A stretch of DNA of 64,000 nucleotides. Origin: Rhizoctonia solani (lineage: Eukaryota > Basidiomycota > Agaricomycetes > Cantharellales > Ceratobasidiaceae). The first letter of the stretch is position 1. Each line of letters opens with the position of its first letter. The notes under the pieces were generated by a model, which saw only the letters and a list, made by a program, of their open reading frames with translations, did no database searches and had not been told where the DNA came from. This document shows positions 35,644 through 46,447 of the stretch, piece by piece. The DNA lies in the NCBI RefSeq assembly GCF_016906535.1, contig NC_057378.1:248001-312000 (forward strand), written 5' to 3'. Position numbers and translations under genes: made by a program.

Positions 35644-37050
35644 ATGGCTTTCTCGATTCCTACTGTTGCAAAGGCCTGGAGATATCCTCCTAGTCAGCCA
35701 TCCTCCTGGAACAGCTACCATAGCCTCGAGCTTCGCAACATCCCAATTCCTGTACCTGGCAAGGGTGAGGTCCTGGTAAAGATGCATGCTGCTGCCTTGA
35801 ATAGTCGGTGAGCGCTGAATCGTACAAGTGATGAACTCGACCTGACTTCTATTTAGGGTAAATCAAGAAATTCGAACCGTTAGTAGATGCATACACTAAC
35901 TTGGGCTTAAATATAGGATTTGAAAATCGGTCGGGGAGCTTATCCGAGCTCCCCGAAAGGGTACACTATGGGTCCTGATGGCGGAGGGCTTATCCCTACT
36001 TCCGATGGTACTGGTGAGATTGTTGCAGTCGGCGAAGGCGTAGCCGGGTGGGCCATTGGAGATCGGGTACACTCGCTTGTATCCGAAAGCTGGGTTAGTG
36101 GACCACTTAAGGTTTGTTTGTTTACTGAACTAGATGGCTTGACGTTAACATACTTCAAAAGCCGGAATACTGGCCAACAGCGCTAGGGTCAGAGACTCAG
36201 GGGTGTCTGGCCCAGTACCGGTCGGTGATCATGTCAATTCTTACTGAATGATTCTTATATATGCTTTCCAGCATATTCCCAGCTGAATTCATACTTCCAA
36301 TTCCCGATCACCTGTCATACGAGGAGGCTGCTTCGAATATATGTGCCGGCATGACAGCATTCCATGCGCTGTTCGATAGCGGGAAGCAGCTTCAAAACTC
36401 AACAGTACTTGTGCTGGGAAGTGGTGGTGTCTCAGTGCTTGGCGCTCAGTTTGCCAAGGCTGCTGGTGCGCGCGTCATTGCCACCACTTCCTCACAGGAA
36501 AAGGCCCAAAAGTATAAAGATCTCGGGGTCGATCATGTGATCAACTATCGAGAGACTCCGAACTGGGTGGAAGAAGTGAAGAAAGTGACCGATGGCCAGG
36601 GGGTTGACCAAGTGCTTGAGATTGGTGAGCGCTCTGCACAGAGTGTGTATGTGTGTGGCCACTGATTTGACTAGGCGGAAAGGGAACACTTATGGGAGCA
36701 ATCAGATCCATGAATGCAGGAGGGGTAGTTCATCTGATTGGCTCATCCCAGGATGACACCCCGATCACTGGCTTTTTCGATCTTACAGTTGCTCTCATGT
36801 CATCTGAAATCAAGGTAAATGATTAAGCTCGTTGCAGTTTCTTAATCTTACCGTGAATAATACTGTATAGCTTAATGGAGTGGCGGTTGGAGGCAAAGAC
36901 GTTGGACAAAGACTCGACTCGTTCCTTTCTCAGCACAACCTCAACCCCTTTTTAGATCCGAAGGTGTTCGGATGGCACGATGCCAAGGAAGCCTTTGCTT
37001 ATCTCGAGAGCGGAGCGCATTTTGGGAAAGTAGTAGTTAGGATCGACTGA
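35644..37050 (+). CDS. Zinc-less MDR oxidoreductase (quinone reductase / alcohol dehydrogenase-like)
   Basis: The start is at 35644 (MAFSIPTVAKAW), and about seven exons end at 37050. The GroES-like N-terminal part reads VPGKGEVLVKMHAAALNSR, GYTMGPDGGGLIPTSDGTGE and VGEGVAGWAIGDRV. The Rossmann part has VLVLGSGGVSVLGAQFAKAA then GARVIATTSSQEKAQ and LGVDHVINYRETPNW, giving the NAD(P)-binding glycine motif. The catalytic Cys/His zinc ligands and the GHE motif of zinc alcohol dehydrogenases are absent, so this belongs with zinc-independent MDR members. It probably reduces small carbonyl or quinone substrates with NADPH in the cytosol; substrate unknown. All introns are about 35-60 nt with GT-AG ends and the frame is intact. 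Confidence 0.85.
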
Positions 37051-38495
37051 TTATCTGTGTGTGATTGAGCGAATATCTAGATTTCTCATTTGCGTTACCT
37101 GTTACTACTTATATTGGTGTATGCAAAGTCTGTCGTAAGGCTTGGAATATATGCTCATAGTCATCATAGCCATCGTGCTATCAAGAGAGAGTTCGTATCT
37201 TTAGTAGTACTGCGATGTGAGTGGCATTCTGGGCCGGAGAAAATGAGATATCGAATCGGTATAATATATTTTGTGCTGCCTGTAATACTCTCACCGAATA
37301 AGGGACACTAAGGCCTGTGTAGAGCTCAGTGATTCATCACGGTCCGCCTTGTATGCAAGACCCTAATGCTAATGATCGCCGGTAGAAACACCAAATATAT
37401 ATGCTCCCAAACGTTATCGGTTATTATTTGTGACCTTCTTAGTTTCAGCTGGGACAAGGTGTGTTGACAATGTAACTTTCTAATAATATGGATACCATCT
37501 ATAAACGCCCTGGAGCTTTAGGAACTCCGGGGGTTTATTGTTGATATCAGATCCACACACACTAGATATGTGTAGATTCCAGCCAGCCGAAACCATTGAA
37601 GCGCTGTGTTGTACACTCAGCACTATTCCGCATCTATATTAAAGGCTCAGGAATTGTGTCCAAAGATTCCCCGCTCATTTTTGTAGTTAAATTTTCTTCC
37701 ATACGCCTCTGAGTTCAGTTATATTACGAACATTGCCCTTATGATTGCCGGATGTATTGAAAAGGACTAGCTCTGAAACAGCTGTGTGATTCGCATGCTT
37801 CCAAACACAAAGTGAAAGGTTCAATTCGCGGACTAACCTCTAATTTTTGATCCTACTCCGGCTTATTCTGCTGTTCCTTTCCACATAACAACGAACTCAA
37901 TGTGCGCCTATGAGCTTTTTGTGTATATTTCAACCGGCTTGCATTAGGGCTTGTGGTGAACCCAAATCTTCCAATAGATAAAGTTTTGATACTCAGTAAA
38001 CCCTGGATTGGCTCGGCGAGAAGAACTTAAGTACTGGATCCCAATACGCGCGAGCTCCTGAAAGTCTACTGTTAGTTTGCTACCATAACGATACGCCGGT
38101 AGTACAAACATAATCATCTCTGAGTGAGACCTTTGCCCTAACCAACCTTAGTAGTTAAGGTATCCAGATGTAACGGAGGACTAGAAAAGATGAATCTAAT
38201 CCCGAAGCAAAGCATAAACCCATTCAGATACGCCCTAAAAACTTCACGCTCATTTCCAGTAACCGGACACAAGGGGATTAATAAATCTACAACCTGACAA
38301 CGCACCGGTAAATAAAGGAGGTAATAGTTTCAGCCATACGCCATCGACCTTGGGCTAGCGTCTGTCAGGATACCAGGACCGTAGCAACTTGATAAGCGAA
38401 TAATCATGGTATAAGGGACATCAGTTGAACGAGCCAAGAGACTAACACCCATATCTGACCCCCCATCCCCCTCTTTATTCTACTAATTTCCTGAA
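37051..38495. other. Intergenic, nothing recognised
   Basis: AT-rich 1.4 kb between two plus-strand genes. No gene, tRNA or repeat recognised; the right end must hold the aquaglyceroporin promoter. Confidence 0.5.
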
Positions 38496-40169
38496 ATGTC
38501 TGCAACCATTCACGCTCCTTTTACTCAAACTCGCATACCTGATTTACCTAGCATGAGCTACCAGTCGAACCACATTTTTGGCAGCGAAACCATGCGCACT
38601 CGCTCGAGTTCAACTGACAGTCACGAGAAATACGATCAGCCCAAACACCTTACATGGACCCCCCAAGTTGAGTCGGGTGAATCACATGAGCAGATCACCG
38701 AGTTTCCCAATAAATGGGCAAAGTTTCGGTACGTGATGTCTCTGCCCCGAGCCACAGCCACTCCTTTGTACATATATTAATGTTCCCACGCAGTTCCTTT
38801 TTTAGAGAGCCCGCTGCTGAATTTCTTGGGGTATAGTATCTGTCTATTTCTTAATTACGGTGCCCTGTCTGACATAAGAGCTGGCAGACCATGATTCTCA
38901 TCATTTTTGGTACTGGCGTCAACTGTCAAGTCACCCTTTCGAACTATACGATCTCATCGCGACCGCCTAGCTCAAAAGGAGTAGGTTTTTAGCATCGTTA
39001 TAATTGGTCTTATCTCAGTGTGTGAGTACAGGAATACCTTTCTATTTCTTTTGGATGGGCCATCGGTGCGGCGCTTGGAGTGTGGGTATCGGGCGGTATT
39101 TCTGTAAGTGTCATTTTTTCTAGGAGTGGGACCACGTACGAACAGTTGCTATAGGGTGGTCACATCAACCCTGCGGTCACTCTTGCCCAAGCAGTCTTCC
39201 GGGGGTTCTCCTGGAAAAAAGTCCCCTTGTATATTACGGCTCAGATCTTGGGCGCATTCGCTGGTGCTAGCCTCGTGTATGCGAACTACTACGGGGCTAT
39301 TGATATTTTTGAGGATGGAAAAGGGGTCAGAACCGTCACTAGAAGCGCCTCTATGTTCGCAACCTTCGCAGTGTGTATAATTTCACCCTTCAGACTTTAT
39401 GTGTAACTAAGTTAAAACCTTTCATAGGCAGACGATCTTTCCAACTGTAGGTGCCCCAACTGTGAAGTTATGTGATATCACTCTGACTGTTATCCATAAC
39501 AGTTCAGTGTTTCTTTTCGGAAGCTCTAGGAACTGCCGTTCTTCTTATTGTACTTGCTGCGATTACCGATAAACACAACGGGCCTCCCCCCAGCGGACTC
39601 GTTCCTCTCGCTGTCTTTATTACAATTCTTGGCGAGGGCGCATGCCTCGGTATGCAAACTGGGTATGCTATCAACCTTCACAACGGATATTACTTGACTA
39701 AACGAAATGAATGACAGTTACGCTATCAATCCCGCCCGTGACCTGGGTCCTCGCTTGATGTGCTGGATTGCTGGTTATGGTCGTGAACGTAAGTAGGCGT
39801 CCCTCTATATAGTAGCCTTATCTAGTAACACCAGAGTCTTTTAGTGTGGACCTATCGCGACCAGTACTGGCTCCATACACCTATCGTAAGCTTTGCGCTG
39901 ACGCTATTACATAACTTATTGAACGTCGTTTTAACCCATCCTACCAGGCTGGTCCTATTGTTGGCGCTATTGTTGGTACCGCTATATATGACGCATTCAT
40001 CTTCACCGGGCCCGAAAGCATTTTTAACAGGCAGTAAGTTTGACTGGTAAACTCGATGAGCGAGTCTAATGATAACCTCTATTGTAGAGATGCTGCTACT
40101 CGTCGACGCCGTCTCGATGCTTCTACCAAACCCAAGGTCGGTATTAGCTCGGACGATCAGATAGTCTAG
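38496..40169 (+). CDS. Aquaglyceroporin (MIP family)
   Basis: A cytosolic N-terminal extension of about 78 residues is followed by six TM helices in about eight exons. Both half-helix motifs are present: [11 protein letters not shown] (near 39160) and [12 protein letters not shown] (near 39720). The Asp after the second NPA-Arg is typical of glycerol facilitators rather than strict water channels. Other recognisable pieces are [38 protein letters not shown] and [20 protein letters not shown]. The short C-terminal tail ends SSDDQIV. The protein sits in the plasma membrane and conducts glycerol, other small polyols or water down their gradients. The frame is intact once introns are removed. Confidence 0.9.
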
Positions 40170-40403
40170 ATCGTAGTTTCATTACTTGAGTTGAGCATTA
40201 CTGGCTCAAACCTGCTTTTGTTTTTTATTCGGTTGCCATGAATATCGGGTATACGCGTGGTGTATCAAGCTATCAAAACGCTCAAAGGATGTACAATAAG
40301 ATCCTATTCAATCTTTATTTCACATCTGTAGTAGTCTCGTGTTATATTTTTAGTGCAGCAGCATACAAGAGAGTCAATATCTTTTTTCACTTTTACGCGC
40401 GTA

Positions 40404-41011
40404 TCAAGTGATAAGTGGAGGTGTTTCAGTTGACGATACGAACCCTAGATAGCGGAGAGCGAGTCCTAAAAGGAAAGCAATAGCTTTCAAAGTTAGCATA
40501 TCGATAAATAAAACTTTGATCCATTTATACGGAATTGTTCGATTATTTTCCGAAACGTAGTCATTGAGAGCCAGTGTTGAGAGGCCCACGTTACCCAGTG
40601 TATCTGCGCCTATTGTCACCAACGTCCATGTACCCTTGTATGGGCGTTGGCGAGACTTCTCCGAATTCCACAGGGTCTACAGTCACTATCCATCTTACCT
40701 ATGCGGTAACAAAAGATTCAGCAGAATATAACATGGGGTCTAACTGGTTGGTTCGTGTTGGTATTTCAAGCGCCGTCGATTCGACGATGCCACGGAGAAA
40801 TCTCCCGCACGTTATACCCAAGGCGCTTATATGGTTCGGGATTCCTACGCGTTACCTTGACACTCCGTCTTTTGCTCGTGCAGTCTGGTATGTTGTTTTC
40901 ATATGTACTCGAGGAATCTACACTCGGAGCTTGAGTGGTTGGATGCCATATACACAACAGATCGTAGCCCTCAATCTTCACCGGGGGGGTTGCCTCGCTG
41001 CTTCTGTTCAT
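40404..41011 (-). CDS. Hypothetical small protein with C-terminal hydrophobic helix
   Basis: Minus-strand exons look coding. The last (about 40622 upstream to stop 40404) reads KSRQRPYKGTWTLVTIGADT and ends with a TM-like segment (MLTLKAIAFLLGLALRYLGF). An upstream stretch near 40720-40800 (VESTALEIPTRTNQLDPML) and a first exon from Met 41011 (MNRSSEATPPVKIEGYD) could belong to it, but the junctions need a very short intron or a frame correction. No family recognised. An overlapping plus-strand open frame of 162 codons (40574-41062) is the main alternative but has less protein-like composition. Confidence 0.4.
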
Positions 41012-41062
41012 TTGGAAAATCGATCAACCGGCTTGTTGAAGCACGTTTTGCTTTTTGACTGA

Positions 41063-42206
41063 TATCAATTATTTGGCTAGGTGAAGAGGTTCGAGCTTGC
41101 ATATTAGCTCTTCAGCTGGTAGTATTATTTTTATTTATGCATTTTGAGTCCTGCTTTGCATAGATAGATTAACCTAGAGTGCATGTCAGTTCACAATTTA
41201 TATCATACTTTGATTACTGAGTACACTTCTTGCGATAGTCCAACTCAAAGTATCCAAATATCCACTATAAATCACTGGAAATAGTTATCTTCTGAGTTTT
41301 TATTTGGAAGATACGAGGCCCAGAACAATGAAGACGTTGCTGTATTCACGATTGCAGGAGTCCTCAGAGCGGGCACTGACCGACCAAAGTTAAAGGTTCA
41401 AGCAAGTGAAATGGGGTCGTTCAATGCGTACAGCATACGTTTCTGAGCCTTTTTTTTTCAGCGAGCACAATTTGGTCTTTTTGATCATTGACTAAAGTTA
41501 TTAGGGCGTCGTCTATTCTGGGACTGTCGCAGGGGAGTATTGCTTTTCATCTCTTGTGAGTGGGCTAATGTAGACCGGGCATATCATACCGGATGAGCAG
41601 ATGGTTCGTTCATGCACGCGTATGAGTTCTCGAGGCAAATGTTGATCAAATATTTCGATTAGAAGCTACCCAGGTTGCACGGCAAACAAGTCTCAAGGTG
41701 ATTAGCGCCCAAACGTATTGTAACAATCATGACCACCGGCTACTAAATCAAAACAAGATTGCAAAAGCGGGATAAAATCAATTTGAGCAAGAGAAAGCCA
41801 GATTGAGTACGAGGTGAATATCACCACTTGTAAAAGACGAAATTGAAACAGCTACCGTGTGGAGTTCCGGACTAGGATCCTTCGGCCCCACATTAGCCGG
41901 CAAGTGGCATCTGTGCCCCGCACACCGGCAATTCACCCCCGCGAGTCAAGCCCAAGTTCCACTAGTACACAACCGCGCTCGAATAGTCCGACACCTACAC
42001 GGGCGCATGGCGACACACGCAGTGCACCAGGCATTCTTCCCCAAGCGCGAACGCGAAGCAACTGATGTGGCCAAATTAGGCAAGCGGCGGTCACGAGACG
42101 CAGAGGCATCAACGGAAGCAATTTATGATCGGGGGAGAGGTGGCACGAGGCGGCAACAGGGCAACGCCATAGTCTTGTTTTTTCGTCGACGACAAGTAGC
42201 TGTATA
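41063..42206. other. Intergenic; possible 5' leader of the CCCH gene
   Basis: AT-rich to about 41850. From 41859 to 42065 one frame is Arg/Ser/Pro/Thr-rich (RTPAIHPRESSPSSTSTQPR) and could be an upstream exon or leader of the CCCH gene, but it lacks an ATG. Otherwise nothing recognised. Confidence 0.4.
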
Positions 42207-45200
42207 ATGAATGTGCACACACACCCAGCGCTAGCGGGCTTTGACGACATGCAGCAACGCCAGCGCCGCCAGACCCAGGTCTCGGTAGTCATGAGCGCAG
42301 GCGATCTGGCCGAGTTGACGCGCGAGGAGCATCGAGCCAAGTTCAAGCACAGTGAGCATTGGTTCTGCCCATCTGTCCCATACATCTGTTTATTCCCATT
42401 TAAGCAAAATTGTGCTCCTTTTACCAAAAGGGACAGTGCACCCGCACCTTTGACGCTTGTGCCTTTTTGCATACCGATGACCCCGAGATCATTGCAAAAA
42501 TGGGCGGAATCCCAGCCAAGTGAGTCTCTGCGATGTCCCACAAGTTTATTTACTTAATTCCGCAGTGCTCCAAACCCGCATATGAGACCGCCCAACTCGG
42601 ATCCCCACGTGAATCCACGCGTTAATTCGCTCACCGGCCGCCCCAGACCCCGCTTCCCGCCTGGCAGTCGCATCATGGGCATCGGTGTCCCCAAGCGCTC
42701 CAAACTGAGTGAAGGTGAAGCAGAAGTTGAAATGAAACGCACAGTGTGCAGGTTCTACTCGAGTGGAATGTGTGAATACGGCAAGGACTGTCGCTTTTTG
42801 CATGTTGTTCCCGAGGTACGCATCTCTACTTTTTTCAAGGATTATTCATACTGACTTGGCTTGGTACGACAGCCTGCCGACCAAGTCCAGGCGAGTCCCA
42901 AATCGACCAGTGAGTATTTGTCATATTTTATAGGCGTTGGCTTATAGTGTAGGCACCCTGTGCCGCAACTACCCCGGTTGCGCCTATGGCGACCGATGCG
43001 ATTTCAAACATGTCGAAGTCAATGGCGTTCGCCCGGCTGATTCTCCGTTTTCGACCGCCTCGGCGCTTCCCCCTTCGGTCAGCGCTCGTGCCAGCCCGGC
43101 CATTGTCTCGCGTCCTCTTGCGGCCGAGCCCACCCCTATAGCACCCCCGCTCAGCCTGGGCGAACGACTTGGATTGTTGGGCGAACGAGCCGGATCAAGT
43201 GTGGTAGGGGAACGTACGTCGCGAAAGGAACTGATTCGGACTGCGAGCTTTGGAGAACTTCCGAGGAGGGAAACCGGGTTGCTCGAAGACCGTCGTCCAA
43301 GTTTATTGGACGAACGTCGCTCCAGCCTCCTTGAAGAACGTCGTTCGAGTCTATTGTCCGAAGGCCGAGGCAGCAGTCTCCTCTCTGAATCTCGACCCAG
43401 TCTTCTCGCAGACTCTCGTTTGCCTCTTACCCGCGGAGCATCCTACAACGGCACAGACAGCGTTCCATCCCCCCTCGCCCGTTCCTCGTCCCTCAGCCTC
43501 GCCGCCGATCGTCCCAATAGCGCATTCGGGTCTTTGCTCGGGCTTGGCTTCAACCTCGAACGTGCCCATGCATCTCAACCGCATACTCGCACGCACACTC
43601 CTATCCCGCGTGCTCCGAGCCCAAGTCCAACCCACATTGGTATCCCGCCAAGTCGGATCGTGCCTCATCCCGCAACTATTTTAGCGCCCAGCGCCAACGG
43701 ATTAGGACCCAGCATCAACGGTCTGGGACTCGGACTGGGATCGTCCCTTCCCTCGACGACCCACACAGCCCCAGGCAGCGGCGCCAACACGCCGCTCATC
43801 CGAACACTCCCCCCACCAGGAAACGAGCTGAGCGGAACCGGATGGCGCGTGGCGAGCCCGCTCCCGCCGCACATCTCCAACGAGATCCAGGCGAGCACGA
43901 GTGTGCCGGGAAGCCCGCTGGCGCTCGCGCCCCGCAGTCCGCTCGCCAACGCGTTCGGAGACGGGTTCTTCAATTCGGTTCCTGCTCCTCCTGCTCCTCC
44001 CTCCTCTGCCCCTCCTCCGTCCTCTGCTCCTGTTCCCGAACGCAAGACGTCTGGGCTTGGGCTTGGACTAGGACTTGGGGTTGGGGTTGGGGCCGGGGCT
44101 GGGCTTGGACTCGGGCTTGGGTTGACTGGCGTTGCGCCGGACTTGGAGAGTGATGGCGAAGGGGACGTTCCCCCCATCATGAGCTATGAAGATTTCGCCG
44201 ACGGGTTCACTACGGATCATGAGCACGACCACGAGCATGAACACGGGAGTCAAATCGGAGGCGATCGGGATACCGAACCTGATGCTGAGAAGAATGGCGG
44301 GGAGAGGCCGAGGGGGTATAAAAGTATGTTGTGTTTGTCTTGGATGGTTAGTTGTGTGGACTTATGAACCCTGGGTTAGCTCTGCCGTGCAAGTTCTTTA
44401 ATCCGCTTTTGGGCAGGGAGTGTCCTGCTGGGGATGAATGCAACTTGTGCGTTTTTTGACTTGTCGAGGTGGATGATATGCTAACGGAGAGAATAGTATA
44501 CACGATCAGTTGTTGTCGAACAATGCTGGTCTTATGAGCCCCGATGCTGGGAGCGCGGGCAAGGAGAGCATGCACCCTCTTTTCCGAAGTGAGTTTATCG
44601 TATCGTGTTCTTGATCTAATCGCTTACGCGTTCCAATAGCCCGTGAATGTAAATACTGGGCCGCAGGTCGCTGTAACCAGGGCGACGAATGCCCATTCAA
44701 GCACACGTACGGCGACGACGTTGAACATGGCTTGGATACCCAAGGTCAGGCACAAGACAGCAGGGAGAACCCGTACTGGAGGAGTAAGTCCCACATATAT
44801 ACCCCGCATCTCTCACCCTCTCACAGTTCATCCAGCCCGCCCCTGCAAATGGTTCCAGCAAGGCCAGTGCCTGCGCGGCGACAACTGCAACTACCTCCAC
44901 ACGCTCGAGACCCCTACCCCGGTCGTATGCAAATTCTACCCGACCCCAGGCTGCCGCAACGGATCCGAATGTCCGTTTGTGCACACCGACGACAAGGCCG
45001 CGTTCGAAGGGAGCGAGTCCTCGGGCGGGCCGAGCGGGAACTACGAAACGTCCACTGGTGAGAACGGCTATGGCGAACACACGACGTACGGAGCGATCGG
45101 CGAAAACGGAAAGAACGGGTTCGGCCACGGGATTTTTGGCCAAGGTGTCTTTGGGGATGGCGCGAACGGGTTGTTTGTGCCTAGTTCTGCCGGGCTCTAT

Positions 45201-45473
45201 GAGAACGGCACGTTCCATGGGTATTCGTATCAGCCGAACCACGAGACGGACAAGATTCTCGAGGACGAAGATTCGGATGATGATGTCATTTTTGAGCCGA
45301 TGCGCTCTACGGGTGGTGTCGAGGCCCGCAGTCCGGGTGGACTAAGTATGGTGCGTTTTCTTTTTTGCTTCGTTCTTGATCGAGACTGATAGGCATCGCA
45401 GCTGTTGAGCGGATTGGCTCTGAATGGCCACGCACAAGCTCAAGCCCAGGCCCAAGTCAACAAGGCCAACTAG
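42207..45473 (+). CDS. Seven-finger CCCH zinc finger protein
   Basis: From ATG 42207 to TAG 45473, about nine exons with short introns encode seven CCCH fingers. Finger 1 is CSFYQKGQC..CAFLH (x7-x6-x3). Finger 2 is CRFYSSGMC..CRFLH (x7-x5-x3). Finger 3 is CRNYPGCAYGDRCDFKH (x5-x5-x3). Finger 4 has a long first loop (x10-x5-x3) and is split by an intron (C-NF|IH). Fingers 5-7 (CKYWAAGRC, CKWFQQGQC, CKFYPTPGC) are x7-x5-x3 and lie at 44645-45000. A disordered linker of about 400 residues (43020-44330), with Ser/Leu/Glu/Arg repeats and a GLGLGLG-type run, separates fingers 3 and 4. Such tandem fingers bind RNA; the arrangement recalls RNA-processing proteins, but no ortholog is clear. The C-terminus is Gly/Asn-rich then acidic (DEDSDDDVIFE). 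The frame is intact. Confidence 0.85.
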
Positions 45474-46447
45474 AACGATCTAATAGACGATTTTCTGGAT
45501 TTGAACAAGTTTTATCTGAACGTAATTATCTCTTTTTTTTGCTTTTATATTCAGCGCCTTTTCTCGATGCCCGCGTTTCGCTTTCAAGTTCCTGCGTCTC
45601 GCTTTCCAAATCGATGCGTCTTGCTCTCACAAGCCTCGGCATTATTTGTTTTTGTTTTCCAAGTCTACACGCGCTTTGCTCTTTCGTACATCGCCCATGA
45701 CCATCATCACACACGCACTCGCGCGCGCGCTTTTCGCTCATTTCCGCTATCCCTCCCCCCTTTCCCTTGTCTTCTTTCCACCCCCCTGCTGACGCTATCG
45801 GTACTATACAAAATTTGTTGCACTCATTCTGATGTCCCTTAAGCCCGCTTTTATAAATGTGGGAAAAAAGAATTGTGTTAATTAGTTCTTTTTTTTGATA
45901 TGGTTTTGAATATCAAGTTGTCTTGGATTGGTGATTTTGGTTTTTGGTAGAGTTCGGTCGTGAGATGCATTGGACGCGGAGTGTGGATCGCAAGGTAGGG
46001 GGCTATACGGGGGAGGGGGTATGCTCCCAAGTCGCACGTGCATAACGCATATCGGCGTATCCCGATGGTCATCTCTTTCCGCTGCTACGTACCTCCAGAG
46101 GGCTTCTCAGGTATGGCAAATGATTTATTGCGTTCCCGAGCGCTTGTAAGCTTTCAGGTTCTGGTTGAGCAGACTTCCCATCAGCCTCGCTGCATTATGC
46201 ATGTACCTGGGTATGGCCGTCTGGACGAGACTCCGATAGCACCATGGTCTTGTTCACAATATCCTGGTCTAAGAATCCCCAGCAAAGATCAGATATCCAT
46301 ATGATAAATTCTGACACATGTTTCAAATTATTCTCTACATCACGTACACCTACGAACACTATAACCCCGTAAGAAACAAAATCACACAACGTTCAGGAGT
46401 TCGTTGGAGTGTTGTAAGAGCCAGGCATAGGCACAACAAGTAGCCTC
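45474..46447. other. 3' flanks of CCCH gene and first four-TM gene
   Basis: A pyrimidine-rich, GC-mixed stretch (45540-45800, with CG/CA microsatellite-like parts) follows the CCCH stop. The repeat at 45861-45937 follows. No gene supported. Confidence 0.5.
45861..45937. repeat. Direct repeat, copy A (partner 49893-49968)
   Basis: About 76 bp, from gggaaaa..agttctttttttt through tatcaagttgtcttggattg to gtgatt, recurs nearly unchanged at 49893-49968. Each copy lies a few hundred bases 3' of one of the tandem four-TM genes, so it probably marks the 3' edge of the duplicated unit. Confidence 0.85.

Noticed and set aside
40574..41062. Plus-strand open frame of 162 codons
   Set aside because: It overlaps better coding signal on the minus strand and begins without a convincing context; composition is not protein-like.
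41933..42541. Minus-strand open frame of 202 codons over the start of the CCCH gene
   Set aside because: The plus strand encodes finger 1 across a good intron here; the minus frame has no recognisable domain.
44050..44125. Possible minisatellite or CRISPR-like repeat (ctt-ggg units)
   Set aside because: It is the codon-level repeat of the Gly-Leu run in the CCCH protein; no spacers and imperfect units. CRISPR arrays are not expected in a fungus.
43351..44180. Long minus-strand open frames across the CCCH gene
   Set aside because: They are mirror frames of a GC-rich, repeat-rich coding exon on the plus strand, which has the zinc fingers on either side.
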